Assembly: GCA_907163375.1 (NCBI GenBank)
Contig: CAJQUW010003168.1
Coordinates: 62,001-126,000 of the forward strand
Origin: Prostheceraeus crozeri
Taxonomy: Eukaryota > Platyhelminthes > Polycladida > Euryleptidae
DNA: 64,000 nt
Reading direction: 5' to 3'
Positions 21,033 to 33,129 of this stretch are shown one piece after another. Each line of letters starts with the position of its first letter. The stretch's first letter is position 1. A model generated the notes under the pieces. The model was not told the origin of the DNA and searched no databases. It saw nothing but the letters and a program-made list of their open reading frames with translations. The position numbers and the translations under genes were made by a program.

Positions 21033-23724
21033 ATGAAGGCGCTCATCTACCTCAAACTAAAATATATTAAAATAGATTTTCAAACGGGTCAAGTGACGGA
21101 GAGAATACAGTTTCATGTTCCATCCTCTTCCGCAACCGAAGTTGTAGACTGCGAGTCTTGGCTAAATTTCCATATTCAATGTTTAAAATCAAATGTAGAT
21201 AAGCTCAATCAGCGCGACAGCGCTCTCATTTTTGATGGCGTGGACTCAGCCATGTTCAAAATTTCCCTATTAGAAAGTCATGCAGCTCGAGGTACATTTA
21301 AACTACCAAAAACGTTGTATAATAAGAAAGCTGTCATCAATGTCGATTGTAAATCACAGTGTTTCAAATATGCAGTCCTATCCATCCTTCACTATAATGA
21401 TATCAACGCGAATCGAAATCATACCTATAGCTATAGACAGTGGGAGGATGAACTAGACTTTGAAGGTTGTGATAGTGACAACATGAAAATCAGAGATGTA
21501 GAAACGTTCGAAAAACATAATAAGATTAAAATTGTCGTTCACGTGTGGGAGAAGGGGTTGCTGCAAGTGTAACTTTTCACATAGGTTGAGACGTCGCGTA
21601 CTACCCGTCATTTTTCACAGCTTTAAGGGCTATGACAGTCATATGATAATAAAAGGAGGGTTGAGCCAGATGAAATCGTGACAGTTCAATGTTATAGCAC
21701 AAACGAGAGAAAAGTTATGGCAATGACAGCAAAAGTACCAGTTGATAAAACAAAAGAAAATAAGACAGTCTTCTTCGAAATAAAATTTTTAGATTCATTT
21801 CAATTCATGTCAGCGTCACTAGCTTCTCTCGTTCGAAATCTCAAGTTTCTTCCCCATAGTCAAACTTTGAAGAAACACTATCCAAATTTAACAGATGACA
21901 TGATCACTCGCAAAGGAGTCCTTCCCTATGCGTATTTTAGCTCAATGTCTAAACTATATGAAACAACCCTTCCTTTCCATTGACAAATTCCAAAACGATT
22001 TGACGGGTGAAGATTGTCCAGTAGAAGATTATGAACATGCTCAAGAGGCATGGTTAAAATTTGATTGTAAAACGTTTGGCGATTATATGATCGCTTACTT
22101 AGAATTAGATGTCATTTTGCTGGCTGATGTTTTTCAGGAATTTCGACGAGTGGCATTAGAAGAAGACAAATTAGATCCTGTCAACTTTGTCAGTCTACCA
22201 GCCATGTCCTTTAAATCAGCCTTTAAAATGACAGGTGAGACCATTCATCTCTTACAAGACCCCGAGATGTATAATATATTTGAGCGCGGAATACGCGGTG
22301 GTCTCACATTTGTAAATAAACATCATATAAAATCTGAAACAGTAGGTGATGATCATATCCACCTAAAGTACTATGACCAAAATAATTTATATGGCAGTTC
22401 ACTGTCTAAACCACTACCTCATTCCCAGTTTAGTTGGTTAAATCAAGATGAGCTTGAGTATTACTCCAACCCTTCAAACATACTGAAGATTCCAGATGAA
22501 GGTGATTGGGGATATTATTTTGAAGTGGATTTGATTTATCCAAATAGCATTAAAAATAAAACTGCTGATTTCCCGCTCGCACCTGAATCTGTTGAAGTGA
22601 CTGAAGATATGTTTTCACCATTCATGTCACAATTTCATAATAACTTAACAGAGTGTGGACAGCCAAGGTACAAACCATGCCGCAAACTTTTACTCACCCA
22701 ATATGATAAGAAAAATTATCTCGTACACTTCTGCATACTAAAATTCTATTTAGAAATGGGCATGCTTCTAAAGTCAGTTCACCGCATCATCAAATTTAGA
22801 CAGAAAGCCTTCCTCAAACCATATATTGATAGTAACAGCCAGAAACGTGCACTAGCCCAAAATAATTTTGAAAAAGATTTTTATAAGTATAAGAATAATA
22901 GTCTATTTGGTAAGACGATGGAGGATGTTCGAAAACGCATGAACTACAAACTAGTCATTGATGATCAAAAATATCACAAATTGACCTCATCACCTCTTTT
23001 CATTGATAGAGACATTATCGATGAGGACCTTGTAGGTGTTAAAATGATAAAATCTGAAGTTGAGTTGTGCAAGCCCATCTATATTGGCCAAGCTGTACTA
23101 GATTACTCTAAGCTTGAAATGTACCAACTCTTTTATAAAATACTAAAACCATGTCCTCTCGTAAAAGAGGTTCGTTTGTTGGGTGGTGATACAGATAGTT
23201 TCTTCTTAGGTATTACCACTCAAAAAGATTTAAATTTTAATGAAGTAGCTAAGTCATTAGAAAAATATTTCGACACATCTAACTACAATCCCACTCATCC
23301 ACTCTATTCCATACAGAATCAAGCCAAACTTGGTTGTTTTAAGGATGAAACAGCAGGAAAGGAAATAGATGAAATGATTCTCCTCCGTCCTAAAATGTAT
23401 TCCATGAAATTAAAAGAATGTGCAGATAGTATTAATCGTGCTAAAGGTATATCAAAATCCATTGTTCACAAAATGAAACATCGGTCCTATAAGAAGGCCT
23501 ATAAAAATAAAACTATAACGTTTGTCAATATGACAATCTTAAAATCTCAAGTTCATACTGTGAAAATGCACACGTTCAAGAAACGAGCGCTTTCAGCATG
23601 GGAGGATAAGAGGTGTTGGATAGGACATAACACATCTCTTCCACATGGACATCCTGACACAAACATACCTCCACCCAAACGAATAAATCTCACGCTACCA
23701 CATTCAGGAGATGTATTGACATAA
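21033..23724 (+). pseudogene. Protein-primed DNA polymerase B region, left arm (fossil)
   Basis: Family B polymerase of the protein-primed (DNA_pol_B_2) type. In order: an N-terminal segment with CKSQCFKYAVLSILHYND, typical of Polinton Pol; an exonuclease zone with FHSFKGYDSHMI; then a long 598-residue open stretch (21928-23724) with the ELDVILLAD exonuclease motif, palm motif A KYYDQNNLYGS, motif B region NSLFGKTMEDVRKRMNY, and motif C GGDTDSFFLG. It would copy the element from a protein primer at its ends. The region is broken in a few places. AATAAA lies ~160 bp downstream, near 23883. Confidence 0.85.
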
Positions 23725-23734
23725 TCAACTTTAA

Positions 23735-23832
23735 CTCAGTATTTTGATGTTGCTTTTTGTAGATATACATGGTTGTTCTATGTATCGCATGAGATCGTTT
23801 CTTCCTTGTGAATATATGCCTACAGTCAGCCC
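23735..23832 (-). pseudogene. Relic zinc-finger segment on the opposite strand, left arm
   Basis: Read on the minus strand, ~95 bp resemble the element's own first zinc-finger segment: GGAATGGGCTGACTGTAGGC against GGGAATGTGCTGACTGCGGA, followed by ATATTCACAAGGAAG against ATTTTTACAAGGAAG. It is a decayed second copy lying just past the PolB stop. Confidence 0.5.
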
Positions 23833-23903
23833 ATTCCCCCTATATCTGTGAAAAGACTTTTTCATACACATAATTTTATTTCAATAAACATATCACAATG
23901 ACT

Positions 23904-24140
23904 TCACTTTGTTTTCCGAAACACTAAAGTTACGAGGGATTTAGTATCTTTCACATGGATGCACTCTTGTAAACCATTGGTAATTTTGATAGCAATAGAG
24001 GGTATAGTTTGTTTGACGACGGGATGATAGAAAATAGATTCAAACATCTTCTCGACTATTCCATATGAAGCGTCTTTATCATGAATGAAATCACGTAAAA
24101 TGTATTCTTTTTTCTCACCAACAGAAATAAGTAGAATCAA
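23904..24140 (-). CDS. Unknown 78-residue ORF, left arm
   Basis: Identical in both arms: VGEKKEYILRDFIHDKDASY and SIAIKITNGLQECIHVKDTK. It converges on PolB, and its minus-strand AATAAA near 23875 overlaps the PolB 3' end. Its upstream boundary lies next to the central array. No family recognised; it could be a fragment of a longer gene. Confidence 0.4.
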   Translation of the reverse strand: MILLISVGEKKEYILRDFIHDKDASYGIVEKMFESIFYHPVVKQTIPSIAIKITNGLQECIHVKDTKSLVTLVFRKTK

Positions 24141-24224
24141 ATCACTTTCGGGCGATCATATCTTTTTCAAATGACTGTGGAACATTGATTTCCATGATGA
24201 AGATTTAAACAGTTAGATTCGATG

Positions 24225-26260
24225 ACGAACAAGATTTACTAGTTTGCAAGTTAAACTAAGCGTTCTATTATTTGTAAATGAAAGATATAGTTGCAACAGT
24301 TCACAGATTAAAAATAAAGTTTCAATAGTGTATGTGTTAGAAATAAAGTTTAAGCTGTTTGTGTGTTAGAAATAGAATAAAGTTTCAACAGTTTGTGGAT
24401 TAAAAATAAAGTTTCAACAGTGTGTACGTTAGAAATAAAGTTATATCTGTTTGTAAAATAAGATTGCGGGATTTAATAGTTTGTAAGTTAGACTAAGCGT
24501 TCTACTATTTGTAAATGAAAGATATAGTTTCAACAGTTTGTAGATTAAAAAATAAAGTTTCAATAGTGTGTATGTTAAAAATAAAGTTTTATCTGTTTGT
24601 GTGTTAGAAATAGAATAAAGTTTCAACAGTATGTAGATTAAAAATAAAGTTTCAACAGTGTGTACGTTGGAAATAAAGTTTTAGCTGTTTGTATGTTAAA
24701 AATAAAGTTTCAACAGTGTTTACGTTAGAAATAAAGTTTTATCTGTTTGTGCAATGAGATTGTAGGATTTACTAGTTTGTAAGTTAGACTAAGCGTTCTA
24801 CTATTTGTAAATGAAAGACATAGTTTCAACAGTTTACAGATTAAAAAATAAAGTTTCAATAGTGTGTATGTTAAAAATAAAGTTTAATCTGTTTGTGTGT
24901 TAGAAATAGAATAAAGTTTCAACAGTATGTAGATTAAAGATAAAGTTTCAACAGTGTGTGCGTTAGAAATAAAGTTTTAGCTGTTTGTATGTTAAAAATA
25001 AAGTTTCAGCAGTGTTTACGTTAGAAATGAAGTTTTATCTGTTTGTAAAATGAGATTGTAGGATTTACTAGTTTGCAAGTTAGACTAAGCGTTCTACTAT
25101 TTGTAAACGAAAGATATAGTTTCAACAGTTTACAGATTAAAAATAAAGTTTCAACAGTTTATAAGTTAGAAATAAAGTTTTAGTCGTTTGCGCGTTAGAA
25201 AAATAATAAAGTTTCAACCGTCTACAAGTTCAAAATAAAGTTTCAACAGTGTGTATGTTAGAAATAAAGTTTTATCGGTTTGTAAATAAAGATAATAAGA
25301 TTTACTAGTTTGGAAGTTAGACTAAGCGTTCTACTATTTGTGAATGAAAGATATACTTTCAACAGTTTACAGATCAAAAATAAAGTTTCAACAGTGTGTA
25401 CGTTAGAAATAAAGTTTTAGCTGTCTGTATGTTAAAAATAAAGTTTCAACAGTGTTTACGTTAGAAATAAAGTTTTATCTGTTTGTAAAAAGAGATTGTA
25501 GGATTTACTAGTTTGTAAGTTAGACTAAGCCTTCTACTATTTGTAAATGAAAGACATAGTTTCAACAGTTTACAGATTAAAAAATAAAGTTTCAATAGTG
25601 TGTATGATAAAAATAAAGTTTAAGCTGTTTGTGTGTTAGAAATAGAATAAAGTTTCAACAGTATGTAGATTAAAGATAAAGTTTCAACAGTGTGTACGTT
25701 AGAAATAAAGTTTTAGCTGTTTGTATGTTAAAAATAAAGTTTCAGCAGTGTTTACGTTAGAAATGAAGTTTTATCTGTTTGTAAAATGAGATTGTAGGAT
25801 TTACTAGTCTGCAAGTTAGACTAAGCGTTCTACTATTTGTAAACGAAAGATATAGTTTCAACAGTTTACAGATTAAAAATAAAGTTTCAACAGTATGTAC
25901 GTTAGAAATAAAGTTTTTGTCGTTTGCGCGTTAGAAATAAAATAAAGTTTCAACCGTTTACAAGTTCAAAATGAAGTTTCAACAGTGTTCAATAAAGTTT
26001 TATCTGTTTACATGTTAGAAACATAATGAAGTTTCAACAGTGTGTACGTTAGAAATAAAGTTTTATCTGTTTGTATGTCAGAAATAAAGTTTTAGCTGCT
26101 TGTATGTTAGAAATAAAGGTATAACAGTTTATATGCTAGAAAGAAAGGTATAACTGTTTGTAAAATAAGATCATACGATTTACTAGTTTGCAAGTTAGAC
26201 TAAGCGTTCTACTATTTGTAAATTAAAAATAAAATTATAACTGTTTACAAGTTAAAGCGT
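24225..26260 (+). repeat. Central AATAAA-rich higher-order tandem array, left block
   Basis: About 30-bp monomers such as AAAAATAAAGTTTCAACAG and AGAAATAAAGTTTTAGCTG alternate within higher-order units of ~200-370 bp. Each unit is marked by GTTAGACTAAGCGTTCTACT (near 24250, 24488, 24785, 25080, 25318, 25518, 25820, 26200). Almost every monomer contains AATAAA on the plus strand. No coding sequence. Confidence 0.8.
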
Positions 26261-26751
26261 TGATGCGATGATCAACAATTAATAAGCTGAGAAGCTTTAC
26301 ATTCACTTTAACATTACCACATGTTTACAGATAGAAATGTATCACAGCAAAGCTACTTCATGAGTTAGTTTGCCAGGAGTGTATCATCTCAAACCTTTAC
26401 TCCGTTGTTGAAATTTCAGTTTTGTACATATTTGAAGTATCATCATTGCGGTTCGTTCTTGATGTGTTTACGATGAACGCACACATGAGTCTTATGACAC
26501 TATGGTTGTATCTTATACGTTTCGACAAAGACTGAGCGAAGTAAATAAAAATCCAAGTTCAAAATCTCTTAGGTTGTATTATCAAACATCTTAGTATTAT
26601 ACAAAGTTGAGAATGTAAGTTGAACATTTTATCGGAATGTTGTTTTAAAATGAAAGTAAGAACTTCATCGTATGAGTATTCAAAGCATGTTTTGTAAATC
26701 AAATGTGTATAGTACTGTCTTGATAGAATCAAATGAACTTGACAAACGCGT
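26261..26751. other. Unique centre of the palindromic element
   Basis: About 490 bp between the two arrays, with no ORF or symmetry recognised. It is the only non-duplicated, non-repeated DNA in the element, so the head-to-head junction lies here or within the arrays. Confidence 0.5.
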
Positions 26752-27240
26752 TTTATTTTGAACTTGTAAACGGTTGAAACTTTATTTTATTTCTAACGCG
26801 CAAACGGCAAAAACTTTATTTCTAACTTATAAACTGTTGAAACTTTATTTTTAATCTGTAAACTGTTGAAACTATATCTTTCGTTTACAAATAGTAGAAC
26901 GCTTAGTCTAACTTGCAAACTAGCAAATCCTACAATCTCTTTTTACAAACAGATAAAACTTCATTTCTAACGTTAACACTGTTGAAACTTTATTTCTAAC
27001 ATACAAACAGCTAAAACTTTATTTCTAACGTACACACTGTTGAAACTTTATTTTTAATCCACAAACTGTTGAAACTTTATTCTATTTCTAACACACAAAC
27101 AGCTTAAACTTTATTTTTAACATACACACCGTTGAAACTTTATTTTTTAATCTGTAAACTGTTGCAACTATATCTTTCATTTACAAATAATAGAACGCTT
27201 AGTCTAACTTGCAAACTAGTAAATCTTGTTTGTCATCGAA
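26752..27240 (-). repeat. Central AATAAA-rich tandem array, right block (inverted)
   Basis: Reverse complement of the same monomers (CTGTTGAAACTTTATTTTTAA and so on), about 0.5 kb against 2.0 kb on the left. Here AATAAA lies on the minus strand, so both blocks show the signal to transcripts coming inward from their own arm. Confidence 0.8.
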
Positions 27241-27317
27241 TCTAACTGTTTAAATCTTCATCATGGAAATCAATGTTCCACAGTCATTTGAAAAAGATAT
27301 GATCGCCCGAAAGTGAT

Positions 27318-27554
27318 TTGATTCTACTTATTTCTGTTGGTGAGAAAAAAGAATACATTTTACGTGATTTCATTCATGATAAAGACGCTTCATATGGAAT
27401 AGTCGAGAAGATGTTTGAATCTATTTTCTATCATCCCGTCGTCAAACAAACTATACCCTCTATTGCTATCAAAATTACCAATGGTTTACAAGAGTGCATC
27501 CATGTGAAAGATACTAAATCCCTCGTAACTTTAGTGTTTCGGAAAACAAAGTGA
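27318..27554 (+). CDS. Unknown 78-residue ORF, right arm
   Basis: Identical twin of the left-arm ORF, beside the right-hand array. Identity over the whole frame again points to recent duplication or homogenisation. Confidence 0.4.
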   Translation: MILLISVGEKKEYILRDFIHDKDASYGIVEKMFESIFYHPVVKQTIPSIAIKITNGLQECIHVKDTKSLVTLVFRKTK

Positions 27555-27625
27555 AGTCATTGTGATATGTTTATTGAAATAAAATTATGTGTATGAAAAA
27601 GTCTTTTCACAGATATAGGGGGAAT

Positions 27626-27724
27626 GGGCTGACTGTAGGCATATATTCACAAGGAAGAAACGATCTCATGCGATACATAGAACAACCATGTATATCTACA
27701 AAAAGCAACATCAAAATACTGAGT
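27626..27724 (+). pseudogene. Relic zinc-finger segment on the opposite strand, right arm
   Basis: Mirror of 23735-23832; same resemblance to the zinc-finger segment at about 30750-30840. Confidence 0.5.
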
Positions 27725-27733
27725 TAAAGTTGA

Positions 27734-30425
27734 TTATGTCAATACATCTCCTGAATGTGGTAGCGTGAGATTTATTCGTTTGGGTGGAGGTATGTTTGTG
27801 TCAGGATGTCCATGTGGAAGAGATGTGTTATGTCCTATCCAACACCTCTTATCCTCCCATGCTGAAAGCGCTCGTTTCTTGAACGTGTGCATTTTCACAG
27901 TATGAACTTGAGATTTTAAGATTGTCATATTGACAAACGTTATAGTTTTATTTTTATAGGCCTTCTTATAGGACCGATGTTTCATTTTGTGAACAATGGA
28001 TTTTGATATACCTTTAGCACGATTAATACTATCTGCACATTCTTTTAATTTCATGGAATACATTTTAGGACGGAGGAGAATCATTTCATCTATTTCCTTT
28101 CCTGCTGTTTCATCCTTAAAACAACCAAGTTTGGCTTGATTCTGTATGGAATAGAGTGGATGAGTGGGATTGTAGTTAGATGTGTCGAAATATTTTTCTA
28201 ATGACTTAGCTACTTCATTAAAATTTAAATCTTTTTGAGTGGTAATACCTAAGAAGAAACTATCTGTATCACCACCCAACAAACGAACCTCTTTTACGAG
28301 AGGACATGGTTTTAGTATTTTATAAAAGAGTTGGTACATTTCAAGCTTAGAGTAATCTAGTACAGCTTGGCCAATATAGATGGGCTTGCACAACTCAACT
28401 TCAGATTTTATCATTTTAACACCTACAAGGTCCTCATCGATAATGTCTCTATCAATGAAAAGAGGTGATGAGGTCAATTTGTGATATTTTTGATCATCAA
28501 TGACTAGTTTGTAGTTCATGCGTTTTCGAACATCCTCCATCGTCTTACCAAATAGACTATTATTCTTATACTTATAAAAATCTTTTTCAAAATTATTTTG
28601 GGCTAGTGCACGTTTCTGGTTGTTACTATCAATATATGGTTTGAGGAAGGCTTTCTGTCTAAATTTGATGATGCGGTGAACTGACTTTAGAAGCATGCCC
28701 ATTTCTAAATAGAATTTTAGTATGCAGAAGTGTACGAGATAATTTTTCTTATCATATTGGGTGAGTAAAAGTTTGCGGCATGGTTTGTACCTTGGCTGTC
28801 CACACTCTGTTAAGTTATTATGAAATTGTGACATGAATGGTGAAAACATATCTTCAGTCACTTCACCAGATTCAGGTGCGAGCGGGAAATCAGCAGTTTT
28901 ATTTTTAATGCTATTTGGATAAATCAAATCCACTTCAAAATAATATCCCCAATCACCTTCATCTGGAATCTTCAGTATGTTTGAAGGGTTGGAGTAATAC
29001 TCAAGCTCATCTTGATTTAACCAACTAAACTGGGAATGAGGTAGTGGTTTAGACAGTGAACTGCCATATAAATTATTTTGGTCATAGTACTTTAGGTGGA
29101 TATGATCATCACCTACTGTTTCAGATTTTATATGATGTTTATTTACAAATGTGAGACCACCGCGTATTCCGCGCTCAAATATATTATACATCTCGGGGTC
29201 TTGTAAGAGATGAATGGTCTCACCAGTCATTTTAAAGGCTGATTTAAAGGACATGGCTGGTAGACTGACAAAGTTGACAGGATCTAATTTGTCTTCTTCT
29301 ACTGCCACTCGTCGAAATTCCTGAAAATCATCAGCCAGCAAAATGACATCTAATTCTAAGTAAGCGATCATATAATCGCCAAACGTTTTACAATCAAATT
29401 TTAACCATGCCTCTTGAGCATGTTCATAATCTTCTACTGGACAATCTTCACCCGTCAAATCGTTTTGGAATTTGTCAATGGAAAGGAAGGGTTGTTTCAT
29501 ATAGTTTAGACATTGAGCTAAAATACGCATAGGGAAGGACTCCTTTGCGAGTGATCATGTCATCTGTTAAATTTGGATAGTGTTTCTTCAAAGTTTGACT
29601 ATGGGGAAGAAACTTGAGATTTCGAACGAGAGAAGCTAGTGACGCTGACATGAATTGAAATGAATCTAAAAATTTTATTTCGAAGAAGACTGTCTTATTT
29701 TCTTTTGTTTTATCAACTAGTACTTTTGCTGTCATTGCCATAATTTTTCTCTCGTTTGTGCTATAACATTGAACTGTCACGATTTCATCTGGCTCAACCC
29801 TCCTTTTATTATCATATGACTGTCATAGCCCTTAAAGCTGTGAAAAATGACGGGTAGTACGCGACGTCTCAACCTATGTGAAAAGTTACGCTTGCAGCAA
29901 CCCCTTCTCCCACACGTGAACGACAATTTTAATCTTATTATGTTTTTCGAACGTTTCTACATCTCTGATTTTCATGTTGTCACTATCACAACCTTCAAAG
30001 TCTAGTTCATCCTCCCACTGTCTATAGCTATAGGTATGATTTCGATTCGCGTTGATATCATTATAGTGAAGGATGGATAGGACTGCATATTTGAAACACT
30101 GTGATTTACAATCGACATTGATGACAGCTTTCTTATTATACAACGTTTTTGGTAGTTTAAATGTACCTCGAGCTGCATGACTTTCTAATAGGGAAATTTT
30201 GAACATGGCTGAGTCCACGCCATCAAAAATGAGAGCGCTGTCGCGCTGATTGAGCTTATCTACATTTGATTTTAAACATTGAATATGGAAATTTAGCCAA
30301 GACTCGCAGTCTACAACTTCGGTTGCGGAAGAGGATGGAACATGAAACTGTATTCTCTCCGTCACTTGACCCGTTTGAAAATCTATTTTAATATATTTTA
30401 GTTTGAGGTAGATGAGCGCCTTCAT
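27734..30425 (-). pseudogene. Protein-primed DNA polymerase B region, right arm (fossil)
   Basis: Inverted twin of the left-arm polymerase with the same motif order, including DTDSFF. Comparing the 598-residue stretches I count about four residue differences, so the arms are under 1% apart here. It has the same general pattern of breaks as the left arm, meaning the arms share a decayed ancestor or have been homogenised. Confidence 0.85.
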
Positions 30426-30455
30426 TCTAAAATTGTCTAAATTGTTGAAGAGCGC

Positions 30456-31043
30456 TTAGATAATGTTAGAATTTTGAAGGAGCCACTCAGGAAAATCTAC
30501 TATTTGAGTATTGGACTCCATGCAGTAGTCGCGTACTAAATGACTATGGGAAATGTTAATGAGGGAGATTGTAGAGGTATCGTTGGTGTAGTGATCATTT
30601 GCATGCGTGTGTTGAAGTCTGTGCGAAGATCGCTGAAAGTGGCTATTGAAAGAAAGAGGGCACAAATCACAAGGAAAGGAGATGTCATCGTCAGAATCAA
30701 CTTCACCTCTGGAGATTGATGCCGCTTTGCGTTGACACACACATTGTTTGATTTGTCGAAGGAGACTGTGCTTCCTTGTAAAAATATGTCCGCAGTCAGC
30801 ACATTCCCACTCGTTGCCTTGTCGCGAGAGTCCTGAGCTGGAACTAACATCACCTGAAAGAGAAATCATTCTATCATCTCTGTTAAAGTCTCAGTGTATT
30901 GTTACAACCTACCTTCACTCAATAGCTCTAAACTTTCCTCGAGAAGGGAGGGCTTTGGTGATGAAGTAGATGCCTGAAATTGAGGAAGATGCTATTAGCC
31001 ACACGTTTGAGGGAGATGAGAGAGGAAATCTTCAACTTACCAT
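30456..31043 (-). CDS. C2H2-type zinc-finger protein gene, right arm
   Basis: Twin of the left-arm gene with the same candidate introns and the same finger residues; the two predicted 137-residue open stretches are identical. It is transcribed inward, ahead of the right-arm PolB. Confidence 0.55.
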
Positions 31044-31112
31044 TTCAAGGAAATTATGTTTAAGGTTGATTCTTCAACAAGATAGAGACTTCACTAGAGA
31101 ACAGTTTACTTA

Positions 31113-31258
31113 CACGTCTCAAAGACAGAGTGAAATGACACGAATGTCACTTTGCATATATACTTTCATATTCATCATTCATTGGCTGTTCATTCTGATT
31201 GGTTGCTTGTTTATACTTAAGAATTAGAAAACATTTCTAAGTTATTATTCACAGTCAA
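31113..31258. promoter_or_regulatory. Divergent promoter region, right arm
   Basis: Mirror copy of the left-arm region with the same CCAAT and TATA words. Confidence 0.5.
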
Positions 31259-31309
31259 CATGACAAGCCCTCCGACAACACCGAACACAAAATTGGAGTT
31301 CTCTTCTCC

Positions 31310-31714
31310 ATGCTCATCGCCAAAGGCGCTCGTTGCACCAAACGCTCCAACGAAGGGAAGGTGGAGAAATTATACCGACTCGACAACATTAGAAAGTTGT
31401 CATTACCAGCGGATGACGAAGAGGAGAGTGTATGTGAGAAGGAGTGTCCCGACCTAACAGGCATACGATGGAAGTATCTGCAATACGATACTGATGATGT
31501 GATGGAGATCACCAGCACCAAATTCCTCCATCAATTATGGGAATGGTACACCCCTAACTCCCAGCCACGAACTATGGGGGAGTGGGAGTACATCGACAAA
31601 GTGAGGCTTGCGGTAGAAGAACGATTGAAGCAAGTGAACTGTTTTTGTGATCTGTGTGAAGCCAGACTCTGGGGCGATATTGACGATGAAGACCTTTTGA
31701 AATACATGCCATAA
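31310..31714 (+). CDS. Unknown 134-residue protein, right arm
   Basis: Right-arm twin of the left-arm frame with one visible residue difference near the C-terminus. AATAAA overlaps the stop region. Preservation of an open frame in both arms, beside broken PolB copies, makes it the best-kept gene of the element. Function unknown. Confidence 0.5.
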   Translation: MLIAKGARCTKRSNEGKVEKLYRLDNIRKLSLPADDEEESVCEKECPDLTGIRWKYLQYDTDDVMEITSTKFLHQLWEWYTPNSQPRTMGEWEYIDKVRLAVEERLKQVNCFCDLCEARLWGDIDDEDLLKYMP

Positions 31715-31861
31715 TAAATTTTTATTTCGTATTATCTTTGCTTTCATACTGACTTACTTGAATGGGGCTTCAGTGGATGATTTAACCATGTATACTTTTT
31801 CATTTGGAAATAGTAGCACGCTTAGTTTAACTTGTAAATCTTATAACATTTCATATGGGCG

Positions 31862-32731
31862 ATGATGGTAGATGAAATAGTGTTAAATAAAATTAAGATA
31901 GCTTACACTTCTGATACAGGGATAGCAATCGACTGCAATCCATGTGTAAAGAGCTTGTTAGACTACGGAAGAGAGAAGTGTGTTATGCTGCGTGTGGCGC
32001 GTGAGTGTCCTCCCATTTCATTCCATTCATCAATTCGTCTCATTGATAGAGACGGGTGGAACTCATGGTTCTTTCGACAGTTTGCTAAATGTCGCCCTGG
32101 CGTGAATGCATACTACGTTGAGACAGAGGCAATCACTTGCAAACATGACGCAGAGAGGTTTCACAAGGATTACCATTGCCCACGTCGCGTGCAGTACTCA
32201 TCGCTACGGACTTCACCGCTGTCTTGAAAGAACACCCACTCACAGGAAGTATCACACCGAAAATCTCCGTGACTTGCACCGTCCATGACTTGATCGCCAG
32301 ACATGAAAACCTGTAGAGTTGGTAAGAGGTTGACAGACTTTGAGCAGCTTGATAGCAAGCCGTAGAGAGGTAGAGGCCACCCATGACAAGATAGCTAAGA
32401 CTCAACCGATTGGCGTTCAAAGTGCTACGTTGAGAACTGTGTCAAATGCCCAACATGAGACATGAGTTGCCCCAGCGGTTTCGGTCTAAAATATGACACA
32501 CTCCCTTGCCACACTTATCACTACGGCATCGTCCGGCGTCCCAAAGGAACACCCTGTCAGTGGAATATTACAGCAAAACTCTCCGTGTCTTGCTCGCTTT
32601 CAGTGAAAAGCCGCTTATACCATGAGAAGACTGGCTCAGACATCATTAAAAATGCTTTCATTGACTTCAGCAGGGTCGAAAACCCCAGAAAACCTCCAAA
32701 ACTAGTGAATTTAATTTTTTCAACTTTTTAG
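31862..32731 (+). pseudogene. Unknown outward-facing gene region, right arm
   Basis: Two adjacent open stretches. The first (31862-32227, 121 residues) is Cys-, Arg- and aromatic-rich, with CNPCVKSLLDYGREKCVML, GWNSWFFRQFAKCRPG and CKHDAERFHKDYHCP, possibly metal-binding. The second (32462-32731, 89 residues) has LPCHTYHYGIVRRPKGTP and ITAKLSVSCSL. DNA between them encodes a string related to the latter (ITPKISVTCTV), so part of the region may be a local duplication. I do not recognise the family. Both arms keep it, so it was part of the element before the duplication. It lies downstream of the 134-residue gene on the same strand, perhaps in one transcript. Confidence 0.45.
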
Positions 32732-33058
32732 CACTACTTATGAAATTTTATAAGTAGTCTATCACTTAGGGCAGGTCAATAGCGACCGAACCTTTTTTGA
32801 ATCAAGTCAAACGGACTTGTAGAAGCAAAGTTACAAGCCATTAAAGTTTTGGAGTCTTTTATGGCCTGGAGACGAAGGCCATCTCCTGACGAACCTCTAA
32901 GTCTGACGCCTTAGCTGACTTCAGCAATGAAATTTTCTAAGTCGGTATCTTACAGAAACCCGGAATTTGGAATGTCCGAAGCTATCATCGGAGCTCAGAG
33001 AGACGACCTACTTTTGACAATCGCTCTCCTCTAAATGAAAAGTCTCTGTCGGCTTCCG

Positions 33059-33093
33059 CTTATATAGTGTGTGGCGATCAGCTGATGACGTAA
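33059..33093 (-). promoter_or_regulatory. CRE-like site plus TATA box, right arm
   Basis: Mirror of the left-arm site: TGACGTAA at 33086-33093 and CTTATATA at 33059-33066, pointing inward on the minus strand. Confidence 0.5.
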
Positions 33094-33129
33094 TAGCCAT
33101 CATCCAAAAACTTAAAACGCTTCTATCAC

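Larger units (their letters stand above)
17313..24300 (+). repeat. Left arm of the Polinton-1 inverted duplication
   Basis: Mirrors the right arm. Through the gene region, a left coordinate plus its right partner sums to about 51,458. At the outer ends the sum is 51,966 because the right arm is ~508 bp longer in its subterminal minisatellite. Confidence 0.9.

Noticed and set aside
24225-26260. CRISPR-like array
   Set aside because: The monomers are contiguous and degenerate, with no unique spacers and a eukaryotic context; it is a satellite array.
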